Shown one piece after another: positions 1 through 11,028 of a stretch of 64,000 bases of DNA (its first letter is position 1; every line of letters starts with the position of its first letter). Both the position numbers and the translations under genes were made by a program. The notes under the pieces were generated by a model. The model worked only from the letters and a program-made list of their open reading frames with translations, was not told where the DNA came from and searched no databases. This stretch comes from Kangiella taiwanensis (GTDB lineage: Bacteria > Pseudomonadota > Gammaproteobacteria > Enterobacterales > Kangiellaceae): positions 1 to 64,000 of the forward strand of contig NZ_JAHCLT010000003.1 of NCBI RefSeq assembly GCF_020005165.1. The letters are read 5' to 3'.

Positions 1-93
1 GGGTCATGTTTGTATAGCGTTATGTCAGTATGCAAATGGCCTCTATTCTCATATCTTTATCGTTATCTTTCTGTATAATTATTTGAGGATTTT

Positions 94-1716
94 ATGGGAG
101 TCTTTATGCAGCAAACAATACCAAAAGAACAAGAACTATTAAAAAAAATAAATTACTTTATCAACTCAAATCAAACGCAAGAAGCTTGGAAGCAATGCCT
201 AAAGCTTACCAAGAAAAAACCAAAGTTTGGTGATGGTTGGTTAATGCAATCAATGGTAGCTACTAGAATGAGTAATTATAAGGAAGCTCTTAGTGCTATT
301 AATAAAGCAATCGCTCTTCAGCCTAAGCAATTAAATCTATTGCTGCACAAAGTCATGATTTTGGAGCAAGGTGGGTATCGCAAGCAATCAATAACATTAG
401 CTCAAAGCCTAGATGTAGCGACTTTTAGTGATATCAGGGCAATAATGACTTTAGCTGCGTTTTATCAAAGGCATCAACTCTACCCTCAAGTAAAACAGTG
501 TTATGAAAAAGCACTAAAAATTGATCCTGGTAATCAATCCCTGCTGTTTAATCTAGCAACAATTAACCTTTTTCTCGGTCGTATTGATGATGCAGAATCT
601 TTATCTACAAAGGCTTTACAGGGAAGTGATTTAGATTTTGATATACACTTTTTTAGAAGTAATTTAAAAAAACAAAGTTCGGATAATAACCACATTAAAG
701 AACTTGAGACATTAAATAGTAAGTCATCAAACGATCCTGTAAAAAAAGCAAAAGGGCTGTATGCACTGGCCAAGGAGCTCGAAGACTGCGAGGAGTATGA
801 CAAAAGTTTTACTGTAAGAAGCAAGGCCGCTAAAACATACCGTAAAAGCTTGCGCTATAACTTTAGAGAAGATATCAATTTTCTTAAGACTATAAGAGCG
901 ACTTATACGCGTGACACCATAACTGATCTTTTAAATACTCAAAAACAAGTTAACAGTTCCGCTGAACCTATTTTTATAGCCGGGCTGCCTCGCTCTGGAA
1001 CAACACTATTGGAGCGTATTGTTGGGAGTCATAGTGATGTATATTCCTGTGGTGAACTTCCTCACTTCAGTAGGTTGATGAGCTCAGGTATAGAACAGTT
1101 GCAGTTAAGCCCCAGTTTGAGCCGTAGCCAGCTAGTTACTGAGTCGGTTAAGCTAAACTTTTCTAAGCTAGGCCAGCGTTATTTAGAGATGAGTAGGCCG
1201 GTAGAGCAACAGGCTAAACACTTTATTGACAAATTCCCTCAAAACTCTTTGCACATAGGGCCCATTCATCTTGCCTTACCGAACGCAAAGTTCCTACTAC
1301 TGGAACGGCATCCCCTTGATGTTTGTTATTCTGTTTATAAGCAATTATTTACTGAAGCATTCCAGTTTTCGTATGATTTCGATGAACTTGCTGAGTATTA
1401 TTTCGAACATCAGAAGCTTGTAAAGCACTGGCAATCAATACTTTCTGAGTCAGTCAAAACCGTAAAATATGAAGACTTGGTTAGCGATTTGGAGAGTACT
1501 GCTGTTGATGTTATTCGTTTCTGCCAACTGGACTGGCAAGAAGACTGCTTGAATTTCCATAAAAATACTCAAGCGTCGACTACAGCGAGTGCAAGCCAAG
1601 TAAGGCAAAAAGTTTACTCCAGTTCAATTGGGATGTGGAAGAATTATCACAAGCAACTTGAGCCTCTAATACAAAAGCTCGAGTCACTAGGCTGCTTAGA
1701 AGGGTGGGAGTATTAG
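94..1716 (+). CDS. TPR-containing sulfotransferase family protein
   Basis: Predicted 540-residue cytosolic protein. The N-terminal ~250 residues are helical with TPR-like repeats (clear around 45-80 and 115-170). The C-terminal half is a sulfotransferase fold: GLPRSGTTLLE at residues 297-307 is the 5'-phosphosulfate-binding loop of PAPS-dependent enzymes, and a later RHPLDVCYS segment fits the 3'-phosphate site. The family moves sulfate from PAPS to an acceptor; the acceptor cannot be told here. GAGG at 85-88 sits 5 nt before the chosen ATG; a second ATG at 106 also has a nearby GGAG. The base composition is more AT-rich than the housekeeping genes downstream, which suggests accessory DNA. 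Confidence 0.8.
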   Translation: MGVFMQQTIPKEQELLKKINYFINSNQTQEAWKQCLKLTKKKPKFGDGWLMQSMVATRMSNYKEALSAINKAIALQPKQLNLLLHKVMILEQGGYRKQSITLAQSLDVATFSDIRAIMTLAAFYQRHQLYPQVKQCYEKALKIDPGNQSLLFNLATINLFLGRIDDAESLSTKALQGSDLDFDIHFFRSNLKKQSSDNNHIKELETLNSKSSNDPVKKAKGLYALAKELEDCEEYDKSFTVRSKAAKTYRKSLRYNFREDINFLKTIRATYTRDTITDLLNTQKQVNSSAEPIFIAGLPRSGTTLLERIVGSHSDVYSCGELPHFSRLMSSGIEQLQLSPSLSRSQLVTESVKLNFSKLGQRYLEMSRPVEQQAKHFIDKFPQNSLHIGPIHLALPNAKFLLLERHPLDVCYSVYKQLFTEAFQFSYDFDELAEYYFEHQKLVKHWQSILSESVKTVKYEDLVSDLESTAVDVIRFCQLDWQEDCLNFHKNTQASTTASASQVRQKVYSSSIGMWKNYHKQLEPLIQKLESLGCLEGWEY

Positions 1717-1810
1717 TGGCGACATTGTCCCCAAGATCTTCTTTTGTTACCAATTAGGCACTAAAAGTGGTATATAAACTTATAGCTAACACTAATAAAG
1801 GGGGAAATAT

Positions 1811-2380
1811 ATGACTATATCAATAGTTGAGCTTTGGCTACCTATTCTACTGAGTGGTTTATTTGCTTGGATAGCCAGTGCTTTGATACACATGGTAATT
1901 AAATATCACAACACAGACTATAAAAAGCTTAGAGATGAAGATGGTATTTCAAATGCGATAGAAAAATCTGGTGATGATGTTGGTTTTTACACTTTACCTC
2001 ATTGTGCAGACTTCAATGAAATGAATGACCCAGCGGTTCAAGCCCGCTTCAAAAAGGGCCCAATTGCTATTGTGACTATTATGGAGAAAGGGCTGCCCCC
2101 GATGGGCAAGTTGCTTTCACAACAGCTCCTATTTTTCATATTAGGTAGCCTTTTAGTTGCTGTTGTGGGTTGCCTGAGCCTAACAAAGGGTGCTCAAGGA
2201 TTGGAAGTCTTTCAGTTACTATTCATTACCGGTTTCTTTGGCTTTGGCTGGGCTTCTATACCCTACAGCATTTGGTTTGGTCACCCTTGGCTTGTTACAG
2301 TGAAGTACTTAATTGATGCGGTCATTTATAGTGCCGTCATCGCAGCAACCTTCACATGGTTATGGCCTGCCGCCGTATAA
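1811..2380 (+). CDS. conserved hypothetical inner-membrane protein
   Basis: I do not recognise this 189-residue protein. Four hydrophobic spans are visible, near residues 8-30, 101-124, 130-155 and 160-186. A hydrophilic segment of about 70 residues between the first two is rich in acidic residues and carries a KKGP motif. A GGGG-type ribosome site at 1800-1804 precedes the ATG by 6 nt. It is followed by a strong intrinsic terminator and so is probably monocistronic. An inner-membrane location is inferred from hydropathy only. Confidence 0.7.
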   Translation: MTISIVELWLPILLSGLFAWIASALIHMVIKYHNTDYKKLRDEDGISNAIEKSGDDVGFYTLPHCADFNEMNDPAVQARFKKGPIAIVTIMEKGLPPMGKLLSQQLLFFILGSLLVAVVGCLSLTKGAQGLEVFQLLFITGFFGFGWASIPYSIWFGHPWLVTVKYLIDAVIYSAVIAATFTWLWPAAV

Positions 2381-2406
2381 GTCTATTTTCTTATAATTAA
2401 GACTTT

Positions 2407-2436
2407 AAGCCCCTGATTTCAGGGGCTTTTTCTTTT
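2407..2436 (+). terminator. intrinsic terminator
   Basis: A perfect 10-bp stem (AAGCCCCTGA / TCAGGGGCTT, 2407-2416 with 2419-2428) is followed by a T-rich tract. It closes the membrane-protein transcript. Confidence 0.85.
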
Positions 2437-2506
2437 GTAATGGATAGACTTTCCGTTTGACACTAGCTAGTATGTTTGTGAGTTACTTCTCAAAAAAGGG
2501 GGCTGT

Positions 2507-3091
2507 ATGGCCAAGACGTTGTTGATTTGTTGTTTATGTTTACTGACATTTGGATGCTCAGACGCATTCTTACGCGCAATGGATGAGTTCAATGCAGGTA
2601 TGGGGGGGCAGCGTACTTGTCTGACTGAAGCTGAGTATGAGGTGGATTCATTTGACGGCTTCTCTTACAAAACTGGTGGGTTATGTAATGATTGGCAAGG
2701 ACAAATACGCAACTATAGTGATTACACCATTCGTTGCGCCAATACCATTAATGGAAGCAAAGCGAACACTGTTTATGCAAATCCGATGGAAACTACAGAG
2801 TTACAGTATATTGGCAGGATGTCTGGTTCATTGAAGTACAATTGTAAAAAGTGGGCGAAGAGAGCTGAGGTCTGGAAAGATTATGGAGATCAGTTCTATC
2901 AGGTACTTCTGAAAGTAGATTCAGGTAAGCATTACATCAGTGTAAAAAACTTAACAACATACAGTAGAAAGTGCTTCATTAAGGACAAGAATAAAAAAGT
3001 TCTCGTTCAGAGCGTTATAGGAACTGATCAAAACTTGCGCTGGGTTAAGGCCCCATCAGGTGACTTTTATACAAACTGTGTAATGACGTAG
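2507..3091 (+). CDS. putative lipoprotein of unknown function
   Basis: A 194-residue protein I do not recognise. It opens with a short hydrophobic signal ending in LTFGC (residues 13-17), a plausible type II signal peptidase site, so the mature protein would be lipid-anchored at Cys17. The rest is hydrophilic and contains several further cysteines, suggesting an extracytoplasmic fold with disulfides. An AAGGGGG ribosome site precedes the ATG by a few bases. It lies just upstream of the sigma-factor operon but is separated by about 70 nt, so shared regulation is only possible. Confidence 0.65.
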   Translation: MAKTLLICCLCLLTFGCSDAFLRAMDEFNAGMGGQRTCLTEAEYEVDSFDGFSYKTGGLCNDWQGQIRNYSDYTIRCANTINGSKANTVYANPMETTELQYIGRMSGSLKYNCKKWAKRAEVWKDYGDQFYQVLLKVDSGKHYISVKNLTTYSRKCFIKDKNKKVLVQSVIGTDQNLRWVKAPSGDFYTNCVMT

Positions 3092-3160
3092 CGTTATATA
3101 CTTTTGTCACACTTTTCGTTCTGGTCACGTCTTTAATTCAAATGGTTAAGTGGAAATACT

Positions 3161-3733
3161 TTGTCTTTTCATCAGAAGTGTCCAAAGAAGGTCATTCTTA
3201 AAGCTCAGAAAGGAGATAAGTTTGCTCTGACGCAGATTTATGAGCTTTATAAAGCACCTATTTTTCACTTAGCTTATCACATGTTAAGAGATGAACATCG
3301 TGCGAATGATGTGCTGCAAACAGTTATGGTTAAGGTTCTTAACTCAATTAATGAGCTCAGTAATACTAAAAAGTTTAATGGTTGGTTAAAGCGAATAACT
3401 CACAATACGGTTATAGACGTCATTCGCTCAAATAAAAAACTTATCGATGTTTCCGATGAGTCAGAGTTTGAGTACTCGCCTGAAGAAATTGTAAAACATA
3501 TCGATAATCCACAGTGGGACTTGGAGCAGTTTTTTGCAGTCTTAGATGAGCGCGAACGTATTGTAGTGTGGCTCTATGCCATTGAGGGTTTGAGCCATGC
3601 CGAAGTCGGCAAGAGAATTGAAGTGAGTGAGCAGAATTCACGTATCATTTACAGTCGAGCGATGAAAACTTTAAAATCCCTAGCTTCCGACCCTCGGTAC
3701 AGTGGGAAGACGTCAGGAGGTAAGTATGAATGA
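3161..3733 (+). CDS. ECF-type sigma-70 family RNA polymerase sigma factor
   Basis: A 190-residue sigma factor with only regions 2 and 4. Region 2 spans about residues 20-90 (LYKAPIFHLAYHMLRDEHRANDV is interrupted by the usual conserved D/V positions). Region 4 spans about 125-175 and contains an HTH (GLSHAEVGKRIEVSEQ). It should direct RNA polymerase to a small stress or envelope regulon. No ATG lies upstream of region 2, so a TTG start is used with AAGTGGA just before it. The 3' end overlaps the next gene by 8 nt, the usual arrangement of a sigma factor with its anti-sigma factor. Confidence 0.85.
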   Translation: MSFHQKCPKKVILKAQKGDKFALTQIYELYKAPIFHLAYHMLRDEHRANDVLQTVMVKVLNSINELSNTKKFNGWLKRITHNTVIDVIRSNKKLIDVSDESEFEYSPEEIVKHIDNPQWDLEQFFAVLDERERIVVWLYAIEGLSHAEVGKRIEVSEQNSRIIYSRAMKTLKSLASDPRYSGKTSGGKYE

Positions 3734-4244
3734 CATCAATGATTCTTTAGTGAAGGCAAAACTCAAGAACTCCGTTGAAAGGTTGGAACAAAAAGTTCCG
3801 GCTCCTGAACAGGACCACGTTTTCCAAGAGAATCTGAATAAGCATTTGCAACATCAAGAGCGCAAAATTTTTCCAAACTTATACAAATGGACTGTTGCTG
3901 CGGTACTGCTTTTGTCCATCAGTCTTATGACAGTTTACATTCAAAGTCCTTTCGAGGAAGGGGTAGAAAGTCATAAACTATCCGAGCTCATAGAGTCTTC
4001 AAGTCAGATCGAACAACAGCTTTCTGCTTATAATGACCAAAGTCTAAACGCAGAGCAATATGCGGAACACATAAGGTTGCGGTTAGAGATAGAGCAGATT
4101 GATCAACAGCTCAACGATTTTTATCTGAGTGGAAAAACAACACAGTCAAAGCCTGAGATTTATCAGCTATGGAAACAACGGATTAATGCTGCTAAAAGTC
4201 TAAAGTCAGTTTATCAAGCAGACTCTCTTGTAGCTAGGATATAA
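3726..4244 (+). CDS. putative membrane-bound anti-sigma factor
   Basis: A 172-residue protein counted from the ATG at 3726, which follows AGGAGGT (3715-3721). A longer frame opens at GTG 3702 but lacks such a site. It has a ~50-residue charged N-terminal cytoplasmic part, one membrane span (about 52-72, WTVAAVLLLSISLMTVYI), and a glutamine-rich, probably coiled-coil periplasmic part. No zinc-binding anti-sigma (HxxxCxxC) motif is present, and I cannot assign it to a named anti-sigma family. The role is inferred from the 8-nt overlap with the ECF sigma gene and the single-span topology. Confidence 0.6.
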   Translation: MNDINDSLVKAKLKNSVERLEQKVPAPEQDHVFQENLNKHLQHQERKIFPNLYKWTVAAVLLLSISLMTVYIQSPFEEGVESHKLSELIESSSQIEQQLSAYNDQSLNAEQYAEHIRLRLEIEQIDQQLNDFYLSGKTTQSKPEIYQLWKQRINAAKSLKSVYQADSLVARI

Positions 4245-4247
4245 ATT

Positions 4248-5549
4248 ATGAAGACATTCTTTAAACACCTTTTTTCAATATTTATCCTGGCGGTAGTCTT
4301 CAGTAGCCAAGCTGATCAACTAGAGACGGAAAAAGGAAAGTTACTTTTAGATAATATACGAGAGGATATTTCATCTACATTAAGCCTAGTTGCCGATATT
4401 GAATCAGATCAAGACTGGACCGTGTATTTGTCACAAACAAATGGACGGCTGGTTAGAGTAGGGCTTGTGGTTGAGCCTTCGACTCGCACTGTGTTATCTG
4501 TTGCTGCGGACAGCACAGCAAAGAGTTTAGGTTTACTTACGGGTGATATTATTCAAAGTGTAAAGCTGAATGGAAAAGACTTTTCAGAAAGCCTTTCATC
4601 GTCAGAGTTTGAGCACGGTGATGAATTAGCTGTGACTATCTTACGTAACACAAAAACAATAACGCTCAAGCACCGCGTGGAATCGAGCCTTGTTCCTAGT
4701 TGGCAACTTTATTCATCATCCACTAACAGCTTAGGTAAGACACTTAAAACTGCTAATGTTGAAGAGCTGTCTATGAACCTTCAGTCCGAGAAGTCATTAC
4801 AATTATTGAGTAAGCTAGAAGCAAGAATAAATTACACTCTGAGCAAAATATACCATGTTGAGTCAAAAGAAAGCCAAAAGCTGGACTTGTATTTAAGTAA
4901 AGTAGCCAGAGTTAGTACAGATTTAGGCGTATCGCTCGATCAAAGTTTTAAAGTGTTAAGTATTAAACCTGACAGTAATGCTGATCGAATTGGACTACAG
5001 GTTGGTGACGTTATTAGAAGCTATCGCTTCCAAGAAAACCAAGCGTTTAATACAAGCGTCCCTTCTCTGGTACTTAAACCTAATGCAAGCTTTACTTTAC
5101 AAGTACAGAGAAAAGGCAATGTTCTTGTTCTTACTGGAGTAGCAAAGCCTACGGTAAATCCAAGCTGGAGTATGAAGATCAGTAAACCCTCAGGTGACGA
5201 AAGTAAGGCCTGCGGAGTAATAACCGTATTTTTTGATCCGCCTTTCACAAAAGATATCTATAAAGCTCAAATCACAGAGGCTAACGGCAATCTTTTGCCT
5301 AAACTTGTTCGCAATGACTCTTTAGTCTTACCTGCTGGGCGTCATGAAATATTGATTCATGCCAATGTGCCTGATAATACAAGCCGTAGTCGTTCGCTTG
5401 GAAAACTCGTTGAGTTTATGGTCGTCCCCGATAAACGCTATTTCTTAGGCGTTAAGTATGATCGTTCTAAACGCTTCTCAGCACGTGGTGACTCTTGGGA
5501 GCCGTATGTTTGGAAGGTTGAAGATTATGAGTGCTCTTTGGATGATTAG
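4248..5549 (+). CDS. exported double-PDZ-domain protein
   Basis: A 433-residue protein with an N-terminal signal peptide (residues 1-22, cleavage after SSQA). Two PDZ domains are recognisable by the L-GL-x-GD-I/V-I signature: SLGLLTGDIIQSV (about 93-105, domain 71-143) and RIGLQVGDVIRSY (about 247-259, domain 226-298). Each is followed by a PSW motif, so the PDZ plus linker looks like an internal duplication. A C-terminal domain of ~120 residues (310-433) is unassigned. No protease catalytic triad is visible. It starts 3 nt after the putative anti-sigma gene, so it is translationally linked and probably acts in envelope sensing. Confidence 0.7.
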   Translation: MKTFFKHLFSIFILAVVFSSQADQLETEKGKLLLDNIREDISSTLSLVADIESDQDWTVYLSQTNGRLVRVGLVVEPSTRTVLSVAADSTAKSLGLLTGDIIQSVKLNGKDFSESLSSSEFEHGDELAVTILRNTKTITLKHRVESSLVPSWQLYSSSTNSLGKTLKTANVEELSMNLQSEKSLQLLSKLEARINYTLSKIYHVESKESQKLDLYLSKVARVSTDLGVSLDQSFKVLSIKPDSNADRIGLQVGDVIRSYRFQENQAFNTSVPSLVLKPNASFTLQVQRKGNVLVLTGVAKPTVNPSWSMKISKPSGDESKACGVITVFFDPPFTKDIYKAQITEANGNLLPKLVRNDSLVLPAGRHEILIHANVPDNTSRSRSLGKLVEFMVVPDKRYFLGVKYDRSKRFSARGDSWEPYVWKVEDYECSLDD

Positions 5550-5568
5550 AGCACTCTGTCACGAGCGA

Positions 5569-6183
5569 CTAAGCCAGAAAAGCTTTAGCTGTGTCGACGA
5601 TCTTAGCTTTTGAAAAAAGAAAGTGACGCTTTTTTCCACCAACTTGATTCCACAATACTGCACTACGTATAGCGGATAACAATAATGCGCGTATTTTTGA
5701 CTGGTTAGCAGGCTGTTGTAGATACTGGCTATTGCCAGACACTTGGATTTTTGTAGGGTAGGACGAAATCGTATCTTTGTAGATATGAGCTAGTTGCTCG
5801 ACCAGATCTTGATCAATTTTTTCTTGATACTCATGTAGCCGTTTAGCCTGAGCAACACGAGAGCTCATGACTTGTTGCATGTTGCTATCGCTCATAAAGC
5901 GTTTTTGTAGGCTCAAAACACTCACCAAGTAGCGACTTAAATCTGCATCGGTTCTTGGCCCTGTTAATAAGTCGATTAAGACTTTAAAGCCAGTGGCTAG
6001 GTATTGATGACTATTGAAAATGGCTTCTGTACTATCTGACTCAGTCTTGAGAATACTTTCAAGCATAATATCCATATCGACCTGATCAGTTTGCCCTTTT
6101 TGTGAAATGTCTTTTACGCAACTAATCGCCTGGCAAATACCAGCTAACGCGATTACAGAGTCTGAAAAATTGTATTGGGTCAT
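5569..6183 (-). CDS. hflD: high-frequency lysogenization protein HflD homolog
   Basis: A 204-residue, mostly helical protein of the HflD family, peripheral to the inner membrane. In E. coli it helps control phage lambda lysogeny by interacting with CII; its host role is poorly known. The assignment rests on length, the N-terminal DSVIALAGICQA type segment, and its conserved position directly downstream of mnmA, from which it is separated by 1 nt. No phage lies nearby, so the presence reflects the conserved mnmA-hflD pair. Confidence 0.88.
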   Translation of the reverse strand: MTQYNFSDSVIALAGICQAISCVKDISQKGQTDQVDMDIMLESILKTESDSTEAIFNSHQYLATGFKVLIDLLTGPRTDADLSRYLVSVLSLQKRFMSDSNMQQVMSSRVAQAKRLHEYQEKIDQDLVEQLAHIYKDTISSYPTKIQVSGNSQYLQQPANQSKIRALLLSAIRSAVLWNQVGGKKRHFLFSKAKIVDTAKAFLA

Positions 6184-6184
6184 A

Positions 6185-7291
6185 TCAATGTTGTGTGCTT
6201 TCTATGATTCCGCCACCTAGGCAAACCTCTCCGTCGTAGAAAACGACGGACTGACCCGGTGTTACGGCTCTTTGTTGTTCATCGAATTCTACCAGCCAGT
6301 CGTCATCGTTCAAACGACTCACGGTGCAACTTACATCCGCTTGGCGATAGCGCGTTTTTGCAGTGCAACTGAACTTTTCAGCAGGTGCTTCGCTTGCGAC
6401 CCAATCCATTTGTTTCGCACGAAGAGATTTACTCATAAGGAGAGGGTGCTGATGGCCTTGTACAGCAATTAGTACATTTCTCTCTAGGTCCTTCTTCGCA
6501 GCAAACCAAGGCTCTTCTGGCGCATCTTTCAATCCACCGACACCAAGTCCTTTGCGTTGTCCCAGTGTGTGATACATCAAACCATTATGCTGGCCAATAA
6601 CATCGCCTTCGGGGCTTTCAATGTCACCCGGCTGAGCTGGTAGGTATTGTTGCAGAAAATCTGTGAACTTACGTTCGCCTATGAAGCATATGCCTGTGCT
6701 GTCTTTTTTCTCTGCAGTCACAAAACCTTGCTCTTCGGCTATTTGCCTGACTTCTGGCTTTTCGAGCTCGCCAACAGGGAATAGTGTTTTGGCAATCTGT
6801 TCATGACCCACGGCATAGAGGAAGTATGACTGATCTTTATTGTTATCCAGTCCGCGTAAAAGAGCGGCTTTGCCATTATGCTCGCCACGACGTACATAAT
6901 GTCCTGTAGCAATATAGTCTGCACCGAGTAATTTGGCGTAATCTAGAAATGCTTTAAATTTGATTTCTTTGTTACACATAATATCCGGGTTTGGCGTGCG
7001 GCCCGCTTTGTATTCAGCGAGGAAGTGCTCAAACACGTTATCCCAATACTCAGCTGCAAAGTTGATAGTGCGAAGTTTGATACCAATTTTATCGCAAACG
7101 GCTTGTGCATCAGCTAAATCTTCAGCCGCTGAGCAATACTCTGTATCGTCATCTTCTTCCCAGTTCTTCATGAACAGGCCTTCGACCTGATAACCTTGTT
7201 GCTGAAGAAGGTAGGCTGAAACCGAAGAATCGACGCCGCCTGACATGCCGACAATAACCTTGGTGTCTTGTGGATCTTTGAGTGTGGTCAT
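6185..7291 (-). CDS. mnmA: tRNA-specific 2-thiouridylase MnmA
   Basis: A 368-residue cytosolic enzyme that adds sulfur to position 2 of wobble uridine 34 in tRNA-Lys, -Glu and -Gln, using ATP and sulfur relayed by the Tus proteins. The PP-loop SGGVDSS is at residues 17-23. The catalytic pair are Cys106 (in MCNKEIKF) and Cys202 (in [10 protein letters not shown]). Length matches the family. It lies between nudJ (6 nt upstream) and hflD (1 nt downstream), almost certainly one transcript, the usual gammaproteobacterial order. Confidence 0.97.
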   Translation of the reverse strand: MTTLKDPQDTKVIVGMSGGVDSSVSAYLLQQQGYQVEGLFMKNWEEDDDTEYCSAAEDLADAQAVCDKIGIKLRTINFAAEYWDNVFEHFLAEYKAGRTPNPDIMCNKEIKFKAFLDYAKLLGADYIATGHYVRRGEHNGKAALLRGLDNNKDQSYFLYAVGHEQIAKTLFPVGELEKPEVRQIAEEQGFVTAEKKDSTGICFIGERKFTDFLQQYLPAQPGDIESPEGDVIGQHNGLMYHTLGQRKGLGVGGLKDAPEEPWFAAKKDLERNVLIAVQGHQHPLLMSKSLRAKQMDWVASEAPAEKFSCTAKTRYRQADVSCTVSRLNDDDWLVEFDEQQRAVTPGQSVVFYDGEVCLGGGIIESTQH

Positions 7292-7297
7292 AATACG

Positions 7298-7795
7298 TTA
7301 TAGCTGATCGTGCAGAAAGTTTAGGCTCTGCTGCTGTAATAAATCTTCGTCACCACTGTAATGAAGAACATCAAGCGGAAAACGATAACCATTCATATAG
7401 TCTTGTAAACATTTCACAATTAGCCCACTTCGATGGGCATTTAAGCACTCTAGAATTTCTTCGAGGGTCATCCAGTGTGCAGCTATAATATCGGGATCCT
7501 GTGGAGATGTTTCAAGGTTGCCATGAACGGAACCTGTAAAACAGAATCGCTGGTAATAATTACCGTTCCCTGCAGGGTTTAGGGTATAGACACCGACTAA
7601 AGCTTCTGGCTCGAAATCTAGCCCTGTTTCTTCCTGGACTTCGCGAATTACAGCCTGTTCAATACTTTCATCTGGGTCAAGGTGCCCCGCAGGTTGGTTG
7701 TAAGCAATACCACCATTAGAGGTATGCTCTTCAACCATTAAAAATCTGCCATTAGACTCGATAACAGCAGCAACCGTTACATGAATGGGTAACAT
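7298..7795 (-). CDS. nudJ: Nudix phosphatase NudJ
   Basis: A 165-residue Nudix hydrolase. The Nudix box runs from Gly37 through RE51-52 and EE55-56 to about residue 60 (GHLDPDE followed by REVQEETGL). NudJ-type enzymes hydrolyse the thiamine precursor HMP-PP and nucleoside tri- and diphosphates. The assignment to NudJ rather than another Nudix subgroup comes from position: first gene of the nudJ-mnmA-hflD set, 6 nt before mnmA. Confidence 0.9.
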   Translation of the reverse strand: MLPIHVTVAAVIESNGRFLMVEEHTSNGGIAYNQPAGHLDPDESIEQAVIREVQEETGLDFEPEALVGVYTLNPAGNGNYYQRFCFTGSVHGNLETSPQDPDIIAAHWMTLEEILECLNAHRSGLIVKCLQDYMNGYRFPLDVLHYSGDEDLLQQQSLNFLHDQL

Positions 7796-7831
7796 ACAAG
7801 ATACCTAGCGTAATCAAGCGCGTATCATAGC

Positions 7832-8440
7832 TTATTTACGGCTTTTACTGAACCTTTTACGTGTATTATGTGGAGCTTCGCGGTTCGGGTTCTTGGGCGG
7901 TTCGACCTCGATTACTTGATACTCACCAGGGGCCAAGTCCGATAGAGACCATGGGCCTATCTTTGCTCTAATAAGTCTTAGAGTAGGGAAGCCAATAGCA
8001 GCCGTCATGCGTCGAACTTGACGGTTTTTGCCTTCCTTTATCGTTAATTCAAGCCAGCTATCCGAGACATTCTTACGTTCCCTGATTGGGGGATTTCTTG
8101 GCCAAATTTGGGGGGCTGAGATAATTTCCACTTTGGCTGGCTTAGTAGTGTATTTTTGAATAGTAATCCCTTGTCTTAAAGGCTCGAGATCGTCGTTGGT
8201 CGGCGAACCTTCTACTTGAACCCAGTAGGTTTTAGCCATTTTTTTCTTAGGATTGGCGATTTGGTGTTGTAGCTGCCCATCATCCGTTAGCAGCATCAGC
8301 CCCTCAGAATCTTTATCTAAACGACCTGCAGGATATACCTTTTTGATTGGTATGAAGTCAGACAGGGTAGAATCCCCCGGTTCACCAGTGAACTGGCAAA
8401 GCGTATTAAACGGTTTGTTAAAGAGGACCAGTTGGCTCAT
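7832..8440 (-). CDS. rluE: 23S rRNA pseudouridine synthase, RluE type
   Basis: A 202-residue RsuA-family pseudouridine synthase without an S4 domain, as for RluE, which modifies U2457 of 23S rRNA. The catalytic motif GRLDKDSEGLMLLTDDG places the nucleophilic aspartate near residue 42. A later KEGKNRQVRRM segment is also typical. I chose the ATG at 8440 because the alternative upstream start is a TTG adding 12 atypical residues. The C-terminus is basic (KRFSKSRK), fitting RNA binding. Confidence 0.9.
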   Translation of the reverse strand: MSQLVLFNKPFNTLCQFTGEPGDSTLSDFIPIKKVYPAGRLDKDSEGLMLLTDDGQLQHQIANPKKKMAKTYWVQVEGSPTNDDLEPLRQGITIQKYTTKPAKVEIISAPQIWPRNPPIRERKNVSDSWLELTIKEGKNRQVRRMTAAIGFPTLRLIRAKIGPWSLSDLAPGEYQVIEVEPPKNPNREAPHNTRKRFSKSRK

Positions 8441-8577
8441 GTTGTAGGTTACGCGACTTGGTTGAAAAATAAACAACTAAAGAATTGTTAGGTATTGTAA
8501 CGACTTATGGTACGAGTTTCATTTCAATTGTGAATAAAGTTTAGTCTATTGAGCATGCAGGATTTTTTCTTTTCGCG

Positions 8578-8583
8578 TATAAT
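8578..8583 (+). promoter_or_regulatory. -10 element of icd promoter
   Basis: A consensus TATAAT lies 90 nt upstream of the icd ATG, inside a GC-flanked segment (TCGCG before, GTCGCGC after). No good -35 element is seen at the expected distance, which suggests dependence on an activator. Confidence 0.5.
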
Positions 8584-8603
8584 GTCGCGCACTTCATTCA
8601 TAA

Positions 8604-10898
<2,295 letters not shown>

Positions 10899-10918
10899 CA
10901 CGTTTGGCTTTTAAAGAA

Positions 10919-10943
10919 AGGGCGCCCTCGGGCGCCTTTTTTG
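10919..10943 (+). terminator. intrinsic terminator of icd
   Basis: GC-rich hairpin GGCGCC / GGCGCC (10921-10926 with 10931-10936) followed directly by six T residues. Confidence 0.9.
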
Positions 10944-11028
10944 TTTATATGCAAATAGTTTTATATTATTGCAAATGCACAAATAAATGGTAGTATGCAA
11001 TTCATGTCGACTATCAAGAGAATAAGCA

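Noticed and set aside
5569-6183. hflD as a sign of a nearby prophage
   Set aside because: The mnmA-hflD pair is a conserved chromosomal arrangement, and no phage genes are present.
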